The notes: generated from the letters alone by a model not told the origin. A DNA stretch of 64,000 nucleotides from Ampelocalamus luodianensis (GCA_036346255.1 CM070632.1:22151408-22215407), one strand, 5' to 3'; positions 21,005 to 32,560 are shown, numbered from the stretch's first letter. Program-made: numbers and translations.

Positions 21005-21431
21005 TTAGGGCAGTTCCAATGGTGTATTTATGGTGGTTTCTATGTCTATTAATTACCTTGACAGCTCAGCTTTTTCCTGATGTGGCAATAGAATTAAAGA
21101 AGAGAGAGAGCACAAAGCAGAAACGATTTCTACTCCACGGAACCGAAGTCGTCGCTAGTATCGAGACCGAAGAAATCGCCCAAACCGCGTTGGGAGACGC
21201 CATCGTTTCCATCCGGACGATTCCGCCGTGCCTCCACCACCGCGCAGATTCGGGCGCGCTGCGCGCCGCTCGCGCTTCAGCAATTCCTCCGCGCGCGCTC
21301 GCCCTCTATCGCCCGCTCTCCCTTCCCCCGTGCCCCAATCCAAGCACTTGTTCTCTGGAATCAGTAGAGGTGCGCCCCCAATTCCAAGACCTAGCCTCCT
21401 CTGCCCCAATCCATCCCAAGTCTCTGGGAAA

Positions 21432-22820
21432 ATGAATCAACCGGCGAGAAATCTGAGCTCAAGTTTCAGGCGAGGCACTGGTGCTCCCGTCGCCCTTGCT
21501 GCTGGATCCGCTACGGTCGCCGGTGCTCACGCCGCCCTGGCTGCAGCGTCATCTCCAGCACCCGCAAGTGTTCAACTCGCCGGTTTTCCTGCGTGGTGCA
21601 CAAGCTCATCTCCTATGGCCTCTCCCACTGAAGGGTATGTTTATTTCACTCCTACACAAGTCCTTCAGGCAGTGCATCTAGTATGGTTTAGCAAAGAGTT
21701 GTCAATTTGATTCTAGTACATCTTCTGAAAATAATCGATATTGTTTGCACTAGTATGTTGTTTTCTGAAAAATAATCGGTATGGTTTACCAAAGAGCTGT
21801 CATTTGTTTGATACTTCCACATGGCTGTAGCACATTTGCACTGAACATATCTTTTTTCTTTTTTCAGGATGTACCCACCAGGTGGGTTTACCAATTTTCT
21901 GCAGTCAGACCAATCTCCTAACCATCTCAATGAAAATTTCTATTTTGTTGGAACTACAAAAAGGAAAAGTGCAACTTCTCCAATTGCTCCAAGTTCTGAA
22001 CGAACCCTGACAGGTGGAAGCAATGCAAGAGACAAAGAAACAATCGATGTTGATGCTGATGAAAACCCCCAAGATCCTAGGACCGACAAGCGACTGAACT
22101 GGACGAAAGATGAAGACATTAGATTGGTAAGCCACCTTTCTTACTTTGTAAAATTTGAGCCTGGACTATAGGGAAAATTATGTTTGGTTGTAAACTTTGA
22201 GCTGTTGTTTTTAAATGTAGGCCACTGCTTGGTTGCGTAACTCAAAGGACCCAGTTGATGGAACTGACAGGAAGGCAGATCAATATTGGGCGGATGTTAC
22301 TAAAGAATACAACAACACCACAAAGAGTTGCCGCAAGAGAAACCGGAACCAGCTGAAAATTCGTTGGGATCGTGTTAAGAAACCAGTCAGTGAGTTTCAT
22401 GGTTGCTGGATAAAAACCAATAGAGTGTACAGAAGTGGGTTTAGTGATGACCAATTGATGGATCTTGCTGACAAGATGTATGCCTCTACACATAATGATA
22501 AAGATTTCATGCTGAAACATATATGGAAGGTAGTACGAGATGAAAGGAAGTGGTCTGCATATGTTAAAAAAATGGAAAAGGAAGCGGAGAAGGTTGCAGC
22601 TAGTAAGCCAGCTGAAGTGGTGAATTTGGAAGAAAATCCTAATATTCGTCCTATGGGGCATAAGAAGGCCAAGGATGAGCGCTATGGGAAAAAGAAGGCA
22701 CCTGATGCTTATTCAGCTATTACTGAGAAGCTAGACAAGTTCATTGAAGTGAGCACAATGGCTAGAAAGGACCGTGAGAAGGTGTCAGAGGTGCAACAAA
22801 ATCGCAAGCAAGAAGCTTAG
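21432..22820 (+). CDS. PIF/Harbinger ORF1, Myb/SANT-like DNA-binding protein (3 exons, early TAG)
   Basis: The exons are 21432-21634, 21868-22126 and 22221-22820, with GT-AG borders and continuous phase, giving 353 residues to the first stop. The N-terminus is Ala/Pro/Ser-rich and low in complexity. The Myb/SANT-like trihelix part starts at LNWTKDEDIRLATAWLRNS and runs through NQLKIRWDRVKKPVSEFHGCW. The C-terminal part is Lys/Glu-rich and probably coiled. In this superfamily ORF1 binds DNA and is needed with the transposase for movement. The TAG at 22818-22820 interrupts the frame: the same frame stays open for 56 more codons (AAKLAHKAAQEQ..., to TAA 22989-22991) in the helical style of the family tail. 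The last 16% may thus be lost, or expressed only by readthrough. Confidence 0.85.
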
Positions 22821-23029
22821 GCGGCCAAGCTTGCCCATAAGGCAGCACAAGAACAAGTAAAGTGTAAAATGCTAGACACTTATAAAGAGCTATTGTTAGC
22901 ACCCACAAGCAATATGAGTGCACATGCTTTTGCTGAGAGGGAGAAAGCTCTGGAGAGCATGAGGATGGTCTTATTTGCTACAAATAATTAAGGTATTTGC
23001 TAAACTGCATTCTGTTTTTTATTTGGTGT

Positions 23030-23300
23030 CAAACTCAAAACTGCAGTATTTAATTCCTATGAAACTGAAAACTGCATGTGAACACAGCCCACTGTAACGA
23101 GCACTATTTATTTTCTGTGAAACTGAAATTGGTGTGAACACTGCAACTTTATTTGTCTAGATCATGTGAACTGAAAATTGTTGTGAACACTACATCTCTG
23201 CTGTGGTCGTATGGGACTGCACTATGTATTTGCTGTGAAAACTGAAAACTGCATGTCTCCTGCAAACTGCAGTATTTATTTCGTGTGAAAACTGCTTCTC
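23030..23300 (+). repeat. short direct repeats between ORF1 and transposase
   Basis: Units like CTGTGAAACTGAAAACTGCATG recur five or six times with variable spacers (TATTTATTT, GTGAACAC). The stretch is non-coding and lies where the transposase promoter would be. Confidence 0.6.
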
Positions 23301-23362
23301 TGGTGTGCATATATGCACGGCCAGTACTTCCCTCCATCTGTAGTTCTCCTCTCTAGCTTCCC

Positions 23363-24526
23363 ATGATGTCTCACCAACCACCGCAAGATGCTGAACCTCA
23401 TGATGAGGATGGCAGCATAGACCCAGAAGATTTATACACAGTTGATGATTTTCTGGTTGAGCAAGAATTATTAGAAGACCTGGAAAATCAAGTGGTTGCA
23501 GAATTGAGGGATGATATTGAAGCGCTAGAAGAAGGGAGTCGTCGAAACAGTGGTCCAAGGAGATATGTGGCAAGGCCTCGTGAAGAAGCCAATCAGCGGC
23601 TTATGGATGACTATTTCACGCAGAATCCTGTCTACAATTCTACAATCTTTCGTAGAAGGTTTAGGATGAGGAGGCCCCTGTTTCTGCGCATTGTCGATGC
23701 CCTCGGTGAGTGGTCTCCATTTTTCACCTTAAGATTTGATGCTGTTAATCGTCCTGGGCTATCGCCAATTCAAAAGTGCACTGCTGCTATAAGACAGTTA
23801 GCAAATGGAAGCCCTGCAGACCAGCTTGATGAGTATATTAAGATTGGTGAAAGTACTGCAGTAGAGTGTTTGAAGTTATTTGTGAAGGGAGTGATTGAAT
23901 TATTTGGGGCGGAGTATTTGAGGCGACCAACGGTACAAGATGTTGAACGCTTAATGGAGATCGGTGAGCGTCGTGGGTTCCCTGGCATGCTAGGAAGTAT
24001 TGATTGTATGCATTGGCACTGGGAAAAATGTCCTTATGCATGGAAGGGGATGTATACCCGCGGTGATCACGGTGTACCTACGATCATTCTAGAGGCTGTT
24101 GCTTCGCACGATCGTTGGATATGGCACGCCTTTTTTGGTGTTGCTGGATCCAACAACGATATCAACGTGCTTAACCAATCACATTTGTTTGTCGATCAGC
24201 TGAGAGGAGAAGCTCCTAAGGTGCAGTACTCTATCAATGGAAGACAATATAATATCGGCTATTACCTAGCTGACGGCATATATCCAGAGTGGCTGTTTTT
24301 CGTGAAGTCCGTACGTGAACCACAATCAGACAAACACAAACTTTTTGCACAGCAGCAAGAAGGGGCAAGGAAGGATGTTGAATGCGCCTTTGGCATTTTG
24401 CAGTCTCACTTTTGTATTTTGCGTCGACCAGCACGTCTCTACGAGCAAGGGGATCTTGAGAATATCATGCTTGCTTGTATAATCCTCCACAACATGATAA
24501 TTGAAGATGAGAAGGATATAGAGTAG
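23363..24526 (+). CDS. PIF/Harbinger transposase (DDE superfamily 4), 387 aa to an in-frame TAG
   Basis: ATG 23363 opens an uninterrupted frame. The N-terminus is acidic. The helical region RLMDDYFTQNPVYNSTIFRRRFRM begins the conserved part, and IRQLANGSPADQLDEYIKIGESTA is a typical helix-turn-helix-like segment. The catalytic residues are visible: Asp in GSIDCMHW, Asp in YYLADGIYPEW and Glu in RKDVECAFGILQ. These are the DDE triad for cut-and-paste transposition. The stop TAG at 24524-24526 is probably premature, since the same frame continues VPLDLNEEAS... to a TAA at about 24729, adding about 66 codons. Because the stop lies after all catalytic motifs, activity might survive. Confidence 0.93.
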   Translation: MMSHQPPQDAEPHDEDGSIDPEDLYTVDDFLVEQELLEDLENQVVAELRDDIEALEEGSRRNSGPRRYVARPREEANQRLMDDYFTQNPVYNSTIFRRRFRMRRPLFLRIVDALGEWSPFFTLRFDAVNRPGLSPIQKCTAAIRQLANGSPADQLDEYIKIGESTAVECLKLFVKGVIELFGAEYLRRPTVQDVERLMEIGERRGFPGMLGSIDCMHWHWEKCPYAWKGMYTRGDHGVPTIILEAVASHDRWIWHAFFGVAGSNNDINVLNQSHLFVDQLRGEAPKVQYSINGRQYNIGYYLADGIYPEWLFFVKSVREPQSDKHKLFAQQQEGARKDVECAFGILQSHFCILRRPARLYEQGDLENIMLACIILHNMIIEDEKDIE

Positions 24527-25370
24527 GTTCCACTTGATTTGAATGAGGAAGCCAGCACATATATTGTTCAAGAAGCTACAATCTCTCATGGACAAAACCC
24601 AGAGATGGAAGACGTGCTTAACAAAAATACCGCCTTACATGATCGCCAAGCGTACAAACAACTTCAATCTGATTTGATTGATCATATTTGGCAAAAGTTT
24701 GGGAATTCAAATAGGCAAAATAATTAGGTACATATCTAATAGTAGATCAGTTTCTAGAGATATACATGTTTATGTTTATTTTCGTTCTCTATGTTTATCT
24801 TTGTTATTTTTTTTGAAATTCATTGTTTATTATTCTTTCACTTGTAGATGATGCTGTGCAACCTGATGGCTTCTGGAGGACTTTTGCAACCTGATGGCTT
24901 TTGGAGGACTTGTGAACCTACCTGAGATGATGCTGTGCAACGCTGGAGGACTTGTGAACCTACTGTCGTGCAACATAGATGATGCTGTGCAACCTGATGA
25001 TGCCACCTTATTATTTTACTATAATATATCATGAACTTTAGTTAGTTTGTTGCCAACTATATACGCAGCCTATTACCTTTTATTTTATGGATTGGTATGA
25101 TTAATATATGGTTAGGGAACTATATGTGCGATCCATGTATTCTGTGTTTTTTGTTGCGAGATGTTCGATCTGATCTGCAGAAAGCAATCAGGCTATATGG
25201 TTGCTTGCCACAGTTGATCTATTCCTTTTTTGTGTTGCATTTAAGTTATCTCTTATATAAAAACTGTTGTAGAAACCATGGATTGGGAAGGATAGTTTCT
25301 ATTGCACATTAATTGCTCTCTTTCTCTCTTGGAAACTGCCTCAAGAAACCATCCATTGGGACTGCCCTTA

Positions 25371-27079
25371 GGGAATCACATTAACAACCATAGAGACAGA
25401 TCGACATGCATTAATGGTAGGTGATATTTGCTAGCAATGGCATCCAAGAGGAGGAAGACTAACAATTTGGGTATAGATTGGTGAGAGGTGTGGGATGGAG
25501 CTGGAAGAAGACGATATGGAAGGAGTGTGATTGTGAGCAATGATTTTTGAAGGAAGGAGGTCCTCTAACTTTGTGAAGCAATTGCACAGAAGAATATCGT
25601 GCCTTTCCACTCATCTCATCTATCCAATGAAACAATAGACGCACAATCAATTGTTACAATAAAACACTATGGAGTAAATTGCTACAGTATGTTAGAGGCT
25701 TCATCATGTAAGCGAGCCAGCGCCCAAGTTCAGGAGAAAGGGGAGTCGTGTGTGGCGCCATCAAGTTTGGTGGCGAGGAGGAGCGGCGGGGAATGTGAGA
25801 AGAGGAGAGAGTAACTGTATCGCCCATTTCTACACCTCCTCAACCATGTTCGGAAAAACGAATCTCATTTTTGTTTTTGTGGCCAGACCCAAGAGTAAAC
25901 CGAGAATGGCGTGGACATGCCACTAAGGCCCATGCGAACATCCTAACAACACCTCGTTGTATTGACTAGCATAGCCCGACGCCTAATTGTTCCACTTGAA
26001 CCTCACCGCTCACGACTCAACGACAAAGCACAAGCGAAAAGAAAGAGTACTCGAAACAACCATACCAACCAGCAAACAGAGCAAGATGGGTTCCTTCTTC
26101 TCGTTGTTACTCTCACCCAGGGGTGAAAATGGCTTGGATACTTGCCGATCGATCTGGGCTTATTCGAATTCGGCTAGCGCCGACTCATATAATCTTTGGC
26201 TAGTGTCGGCTCAGAAACGAACATGACTAGTTTTTATTGGAAACAAATACAAATATGGTTTGGCACTATTTGATGGCTACGACTATGGCATCAACTAGTC
26301 AGCCCTAGACATCATTCAACTAGTCGCTTGTCGGTGAAGAAGATGAAGCAGAGAAGGTCGAGGTCGACGCCGGCATAGAGGAAGAAGAGGAGGCTAAGGT
26401 TGCCGCTGGGGCTGTTGATGGAGAGGCAAAGCAGAGGGAGGAATAGGATACGAAGAGGACGACAGCGCCATTCTCGACGGTGACTTGATGGTGAAGCTCA
26501 CAAGAGGAACGGTGGGGAGAGGAAGCAGCATCGTCGAGGTCGTCATCATCAGCCGCACAGGAGGAGGCAGAGGAAGAGTTAGGGATGGTGGCACTCGGTG
26601 GAGTGGACGGCGGCGACAGGTGGTGAACTGGTAGCTGTGGTGACCGTTGTGTGGTTGAGATGGGTGGCTCGCCAGCGAGATGGCCCGGGTCGTCAGCGGC
26701 TGAAGGTGGGGAAGGAGGGAGATAGAAGGGGATCGGGAAAACAGAAGGAAGTCGGGTTCAATCTGTCCCAGTGGTGATGCTATGGTTAATAACCCGATCG
26801 GATTTTCCATTTTTCATTTTGGCCCTCCATGTTCTTAATAATTGCAAATAGGTCATTCCCCATTGGAATTCTTTGGTTTGTGCTCCTGGAAATTTTTGAA
26901 CTCTTGCAAATCAGCCCCTGCTACATTGGAATCTTTTGATCACATGTTATCCTTGATCCTATGCTGTGAAGATCGGGTAACCCGGATAAAAAAGTTTAGT
27001 CATAAAAATTGCTGACTGAAAGACAATCTTTCAGGCAAATCTATATATAAAAGACTAATTTAAATCTGCACGAATCAAT
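25371..27079. other. intergenic stretch without supported gene
   Basis: This lies between the PIF/Harbinger element and the TAT-type gypsy element. A GC-rich block at 26330-26800 is open on the minus strand for 138 codons, but that product is low-complexity Pro/Ser/Leu and unlike any family I know. The plus strand of the block is a GGA/GAG-rich repeat-like tract. No element ends with matching duplications were found. Confidence 0.4.
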
Positions 27080-27181
27080 AATATTGACGAGGATCTAATA
27101 ATCCTCATTTTATTATTCCATAATCATGTAATATGACGTCACATGGCATACCCCTTAATATTATAAGGGAAGAGCAAGTCA

Positions 27182-27352
27182 GGTAGTCGTAAGTTCTTCT
27201 ACGACTACCCCCTAGTCGTAAGCATTTCTACGACTATAGTGTAATCGTAAGTCCTCCTACGATTACGTTCGATCATAAGTCTTTCTACGATCAGTACCCA
27301 GTCGTAAGCTTTTCTACGACTACCTCCCTAGTCGTAAGTTTTTCTATGACCA
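27182..27352. repeat. hairpin array in 5' LTR
   Basis: Six consecutive stem-loops. The best is GGTAGTCGTA (27182-27191), loop AGTTCTTC, TACGACTACC (27200-27209), a perfect 10-bp stem. The third is GTAATCGTA (27241-27249), loop AGTCCTCC, TACGATTAC (27258-27266), where both arms differ from the others by matching changes. All loops are 8 nt and begin AG. Confidence 0.9.
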
Positions 27353-27593
27353 GTTCTGCTATGACTTCCTCACGACTAACTGGATCCACTCATCAGAAGG
27401 CCCATTTAATGGTGAGAATCTAAGCAGTCAAAATACGTAGTTATACCTGACATAACTATAGATAATTCTCCACTATCTCTCGATCGATAAGCTGCTTGAC
27501 AAATGGGAGGTTACTACTCCAGTAATTACTCTCATTATTACGCAATAATGAGCGACTAATTAGCCTGGAACGACAACGGCCACCACTGCGTAG

Positions 27594-27601
27594 TATAAAT
27601 A
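27594..27601 (+). promoter_or_regulatory. LTR TATA box
   Basis: TATAAATA lies in both LTRs (here and at 39741-39748), about 240 bp before the LTR end, in a conserved context (GCGTAG before, AGTGTCTTTTAG after). It is probably the Pol II promoter of the element. Confidence 0.65.
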
Positions 27602-27839
27602 AGTGTCTTTTAGAGATAGAGAGGAGGGGCTTTTTGGGGAAGGACAGTTAGTAAGACCCTCGGCTAATTGTAATCCAGATACCCAATACAAGATATACAG
27701 GAGTAGGGTTATTATTCTCACCTGAGAAGGCCCGAACCTGTATAAAAATCCCCGTGTCTCTCTCGTCTGCGTGATCAATTGTGAAGACCCCCCGAATCAA
27801 ACAATCTTTACGTAAGATCGGTTCTAAAACACCGATAAT

Positions 27840-27857
27840 TGGCGCCATCCGTGGGGA
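27840..27857 (+). promoter_or_regulatory. gypsy primer-binding site
   Basis: TGGCGCCATCCGTGGGGA begins one base after the 5' LTR. TGGCGCC followed by CCGTGGGG is the typical primer site of many grass gypsy elements. The cognate tRNA was not verified. Confidence 0.8.
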
Positions 27858-27908
27858 TCTTCTGGTAATTCCTTGTCAGCAGTTCTTTCTTTTCTCTTTG
27901 ATACAACC

Positions 27909-30090
27909 ATGGCAGGAGAATGGAACGAGGAGAATTGGTTCAACTTGGCCGATTACGCAGACGTCGACATGGATGCCGGTTTCGACTACGAACCGAGTAT
28001 CGAATCTTCCGACGGTGTTGCCGCCTCGAGATCTTCTATCGATTTCGAGATCGCGTCGCCATCGGAGGACGTGGAGGATCCTTATCCTCACAACAATACG
28101 CCCGTAGGAACCCACTTCCTCGGGGGCAAGGGTCACCACGACCAACAAAGGGGATGCATTGGGGCAAATTCACAACATGGCGAGTTTTTCCTCCAAGCGT
28201 TGAGTCCCCAAGGCGATGCGACTTGGCAAGACAGTTCTGAAGCCATTATTCGGAGCTCCATCGACATCGATGGTCCTCTCTCCGAGTATTTCCGCGAGGA
28301 AGAGGATCGAGCATCTTTGTTCCTCCAAGTCCAACCGTCCCACGCAGGGTCCACCTGCAGACGGAGACGGTTATAACCCGGAGTTCCCCTACTTGGAGGG
28401 GTTTATTCCAAATCGCCAGATGGTGTCGCTCGACTACTCCTCAAGCGAGGAGGCCTCGAGCACAAGTGGAGGTCATCCACGGGAGGTCTTCGTCCTTCCC
28501 TCTGATAATAATCGTTCTCCCAGAGGAAGGATTGACGATGCTCCCCGACGAGCATACTCTACACCCCCTCGTGGCAATGGCGGCGCCACCACGATTTAAC
28601 GAAACAAACACTTTAATGAACGTGCGGGACATCCTCAACATTCTCGCACTCCATTAAAACCAATTCAGGGGTCTGAAATAGGCCATTCTGAGACAACCCG
28701 ACGGAGGAAAATAGCGGCTCAGAAAAACCTTCCTGAGCGTGCTTATTTCCAGTCGGAGGAAGCTCAAGAACTCCAGCACATCAACGACTTGCTGGAAAAT
28801 CCGACTCAAGAGCTCGCTCGAGCACCAGAGTATGATCTCTTTGCAGAAGAGATCACACAAAGGCTTTGCGACACGATGGCCAAACTCGAGCGTCTTCGTC
28901 GACCACAACCAGGAAGTCGTAGTAGTACGGCTCCTTCTTCTGCTAGTCGTTCAGATACCTCGTCGCATAGAAGGCGGCATGACCTTCACTCACGTCGTTC
29001 TCCTAACCTGAGGAAGACGCAACAAGCCCCCAGGAGAGGTGATCTTTCACCACTTCGGCGACGGATGCACGGCGACAAGCGAGTACGAGGAGTATTTCCT
29101 CGTAAAGTCGAGACCTATCATAGGTCCACCCTCCGTGGTTTGGGTATCGGCGAGTCGATCGCCTGGCGACATTAACCCTTCTTTTACGCAAAGAAGGAGG
29201 CAAGAGGTTATCTCGGGGTGCCGGGCGTTTTCACCCGACCTTCGAGCGGTTTGCTGGCCGCCTCGTTTCCGACCAGCAAATTTGGAGAAATTTGATGGAA
29301 CCCAGAATCCCATCGAGTTCCTCCAGATTTATACTACAGCTATCCGAGCTGCAGGAGGAGGAGAGTATGTCATGGCAAATTACCTTCCGACTGTGCTCGA
29401 AGGATCGGCACGATCATGGCTTTTAAACCAGCCATTCGAATCGATCTACTCGTGGCAACACCTCTGTGATCTTTTGTTGGCAAATTTACGGGCACTTATA
29501 ATCGCTCGAAAGGAGGATGACTGCACGGATAAGGCGTAACGACCATGAAATGCTACGCCAATTCATCAGCGCTTGATCGAGTTGAAATTCTATTCGGAAG
29601 TTTACGACTCATGCGTGATCGGGGCTTTCAAGGAGTCCGTGCGGCGAAGGATAACAGAGGATATCGCTTACATCCACCGCCACCGTCGCCGAACTCTTTG
29701 AGATGGCCGATAGATATGCGACTGCTGCTGAAGCAGTCGAGTGGAACAATACTATCGATCGTGAAGACAACATCCCTCAGGAAGCAGACGAAAGTAGTAA
29801 GAAAAAGGATAAAAAGACTAGGAAATCTAAGAACAAGGCAAAGAGACACAAATCTCCAATTGCCGGTTCTAAAGAGGTCCTGGCCGTAAGCGACAAGGAG
29901 CCGCGCAACCCCAAGCAAAATCCCGATCGAGGTAAAAGTAAGCACCAAGATTGGAGAAATGACAAACCCAGGTGGTGTCCCTTTCATAAAAAAGAAGGGC
30001 ATAATCTTCGTAACTGCTGAGTTTTCCTACGGAAACTCGAAGACTATTACTCTGGCAAGGGGCCACTTCCCACTCTTGACAGGTAGGCCA
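27909..30090 (+). pseudogene. TAT-type gag (broken)
   Basis: ATG 27909 starts an acidic N-terminal frame (MAGEWNEENWFNLADYADVD), open to a stop at 28374-28376. Later pieces continue in other frames. The retrotransposon gag domain is clear at about 29260-29500 (LEKFDGTQNPIEFLQIY, ANYLPTVLEGSARSWLL). After a shift it reads MADRYATAAEAVEWNN, then a Lys-rich stretch. The zinc knuckle CPFHKKEGHNLRNC at 29976-30017 is perfect (CX2H-type spacing variant of this lineage) and is followed at once by TGA. At least four frame breaks are present. Confidence 0.85.
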
Positions 30091-30329
30091 AACAAGTGGA
30101 CAGAAGGAGTCGGATGATGAGGAGATGTCGTTCCAGGATCCATAACACACCATTGATCACATCTATGGGGGATCTTCGGCATATGAATCGCGGAGGCGGT
30201 GAAAGTCACGGCGTGAAATAAACACAATCGACTCCTCGTCAATAAATTACGAAGTGGTCGGAAGTCACCATTACTTTCGAGAAGGGTGATTGTACGATCC
30301 CTTCGACTAGACCAGGTCGATTTCCGATA

Positions 30330-30791
30330 GTGGTCGAACCCACCATCAACAATTGTCGAGTTAATCAAGTTTTAGTTGATGGTGGAAGCTCGCTAAATAT
30401 ACTATTTACGAGTACCCTAGACGAGATGCAGGTACCCAGGACAAAGGTAAGGCCGGTACGATATTCATTTCATGGAATCGTACCAGGGTTTTCGGCCAAA
30501 CCAATTGGCCAAGTTTTTCTTCCTTTAACGTTTGGATCACCAAGCAATTTTAGGACAGAGAAGGTCTCCTTTGATGTGGCCGACTTCGATATAGCATATA
30601 ATGCCATACTCGGACGACCTACTTTGGCAAGATTCTTAATAGCTACTCATTATGGGTATCAATGTCTTAAGATGTCAGGTCCCAAAGGAGTGATCACGAT
30701 ATATTGTGACAAGAAGATGACGCACTCCTGCGATCGTCGCTCCCTCGAGATGGTTGGACAATTACCAACTCGAGATGAAAGTCAGCCTTGA
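30330..30791 (+). pseudogene. gypsy aspartic protease domain
   Basis: A 153-codon open frame carries the retroviral-type aspartic protease. The catalytic motif DGGSSLNIL begins near 30378, the middle has YSFHGIVPGFSAKPIGQVFLPLTFG, and the flap/end region has ILGRPTLARFLIATHYGYQCLKM. It ends in a TGA at 30789-30791, in the linker before reverse transcriptase. It is embedded in the broken gag-pol and has no separate start. Confidence 0.85.
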
Positions 30792-30879
30792 CTAACAAGT
30801 CGAAGCCTAAAGCTGCACCTAAGCCGAACAACCAGGTCAAAGAGGTTCCTCTGGACGAAGGGGAGCCCTCGAAGACTGT

Positions 30880-31640
30880 TCACATTGGGGATTCTTCCGA
30901 CCCCAAATAGGAAGACGCCCTCATCACTTTCCTTCAGGCAAGCATCCAACATGCCTAGAGTCCTCAGGGAAGTGATCGAGCACAGGCTAGCTTTACGGCC
31001 TGATAAACTACCCGTAAAACAAAAATTACGGAGATTTGCCCCTGATCGACGAGATGCTTTTAGGTCAGAATTGGACAAGTTGCTTAAAGCAGGCTTCATA
31101 AGAGAAGTTAACCACCCAGGGTGGTTGGCCAACCCTGTAATGGTTAGAAAGTCTAATGGCAAATGGCGTATGTGCGTAGACTTTACTGATCTTAATAAAG
31201 CTTGTCTAAAAGATGATTTCCCTTTACCTCATATCGATCAGCTGGTTGACTCTACTACAGGATGTGAAATGTTGAGATTTATAGATGCATACTCTGGTTA
31301 CTACCAGATTAGTATGTGTCGAGAAGATGAAGAGAAGACCGCGTTTATTACACCGTTTGGGATATTTTGCTATGTCAAAATGCCATTCGCTTAAAAATGT
31401 TGGAGCTTCTTTTGGCTTTGATGCAAACGACTTTGCTCCTCAATTAGGCGAAACTTAGAAGTCTCGTTGATGATCTACTCGTAAAAGCGACAAGCGGCTC
31501 GGCCATATCACGCGGACTTCGGAGACTTTCGACAACCTTAGAAAACACCACTTGAAACTTAATCCCGAGAAGTGTGTGTTTGGGGTCTCTTCAGGGAAAT
31601 TACTTGGATTTCTGGTCTCTGCACAAGGAATCGAAGCAAA
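30880..31640 (+). pseudogene. gypsy reverse transcriptase domain (broken)
   Basis: The frame 30885-31394 encodes the finger/palm part: KQKLRRFAPDRRDAF, AGFIREVNHPGWLANPVMV, NGKWRMCVDFTDLNKACLKDD, PLPHIDQLVDSTTG and FIDAYSGYYQI. A stop at 31392-31394 interrupts it just before the catalytic site. The active-site pair survives near 31470 as VDDLLVKA in another frame, and the thumb region (LNPEKCVFGV-like, then GFLVSAQGIEANPEKI) follows. Catalytic function is lost by frame. Confidence 0.88.
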
Positions 31641-31839
31641 TCCCGAAAAGATAAAAGCCATCACTCAGATGCGCCCCCCGACCACGAAGAAAGAAGTCTA
31701 GAAACTTACAGGATGCATGGCGGCGTTAAGTCGTTTCATAGCACGTCTGGGGGAAAAGGACCCTTTTTCAAACTTCTAAGGAAACATGAAGGCTTGAGTG
31801 GTCGGAAGAGGCTAACCTAGCCTTGAGGAAGTCAAGAGG

Positions 31840-32560
31840 TATCTTACGAGTGCTCTGTCTGGTTTCCCGAAACCGGAGAGAGCTCTTAATTTACCTAGTT
31901 GCCACGCCACAGCGATGAGCGCGATCTTTGGTTGTAGGCGTGAGAACATTCAACAACCGATCTACTACGTCGGTGAGGTTTTACGGACCTAGGAGCGTTA
32001 CCTCGGGTTCAAAAACTTCTATATGCCCTCCTCATGTCTTGAGGAAGCTGGCATTATTTTGAGACGCACAAACTAGGTGTCGCCTCGAGTTTCCCATGGG
32101 CGATCCTCCGAATAGGAAGCGGTGAACGCATGGCAAAATGGTCGATCGAACTTGGGGCGTTCGACATCCATTTCGTGTCGACGGCCATTAAATCCCGGAT
32201 CTTGGCGGACTTTGTCGCCGAATGGACAAATCTGAACTTTGTTCGGGATCCCGATCTGATTCCCACGATCGGTGGGCGATGTACTGACGGGTTGCTACGA
32301 TAAGTGGCTCGGGGTGGGTGGTCACGGAATCTCCTCAGGAAACCTTAAAGTATGCCATATAATTAAACTTTCAAGCCACTAATAATGTGGCGAGAATCTG
32401 AGGTTTGCTAGCTAGTATCTGAGCATAAAAGCACTCTTGTTTAGACGACTACTCGTGAGAGAGACTCTCGACTAGTCGTAAATCAAGTCGGAAAAGAGTA
32501 CGATACTCTAATCCGACCATGTCCCGTATTTATCGGAAGTTGAAAGTTAGAAAAGCACTT
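31840..32560 (+). pseudogene. gypsy RNase H region (degenerate)
   Basis: Scattered in three frames are remnants that fit RNase H after gypsy RT: a YYVGEVL-like segment near 31960, AKWSIELGAFDIHF near 32130, and AVDFVAEWT-like sequence near 32210. Stops and small deletions are frequent. It is assigned mainly by position between RT and integrase. Confidence 0.65.

Larger units (their letters stand above)
21008..25367 (+). mobile_element. PIF/Harbinger DNA transposon with both ORFs (4360 bp)
   Basis: The 15-bp terminal inverted repeats are GGGCAGTTCCAATGG (21008-21022) and, reversed, GGGCAGTCCCAATGG (25353-25367), with one mismatch. Both sides are flanked by TTA (21005-21007, 25368-25370), the target preferred by this superfamily. 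Inside, both on the plus strand, are a Myb/SANT-like ORF1 and a DDE transposase. The spacer at 23030-23300 repeats short ACTGAAAACTGCATG-like units, and 24847-25000 repeats GATGATGCTGTGCAACCTG. Apart from one TAG in each ORF the element looks young and complete. Confidence 0.95.
27085..27838 (+). repeat. TAT-type gypsy 5' LTR
   Basis: It starts TGACGAGGATC, and the end is placed before the primer site and by comparison with the 3' copy (ACACCGATAA here, ACACCGAAA there). It contains the hairpin array (27182-27345), a TATA box TATAAATA (27594-27601) and a transcript-start-like AGGAGTAGGGTTATTATTCTC block. It ends in AA rather than the usual CA, so the right border is uncertain by a few bases. 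Confidence 0.85.

Noticed and set aside
26394..26810. 138-codon minus-strand frame
   Set aside because: Low-complexity Ser/Pro/Leu product in a purine-biased tract. No family resemblance or promoter.
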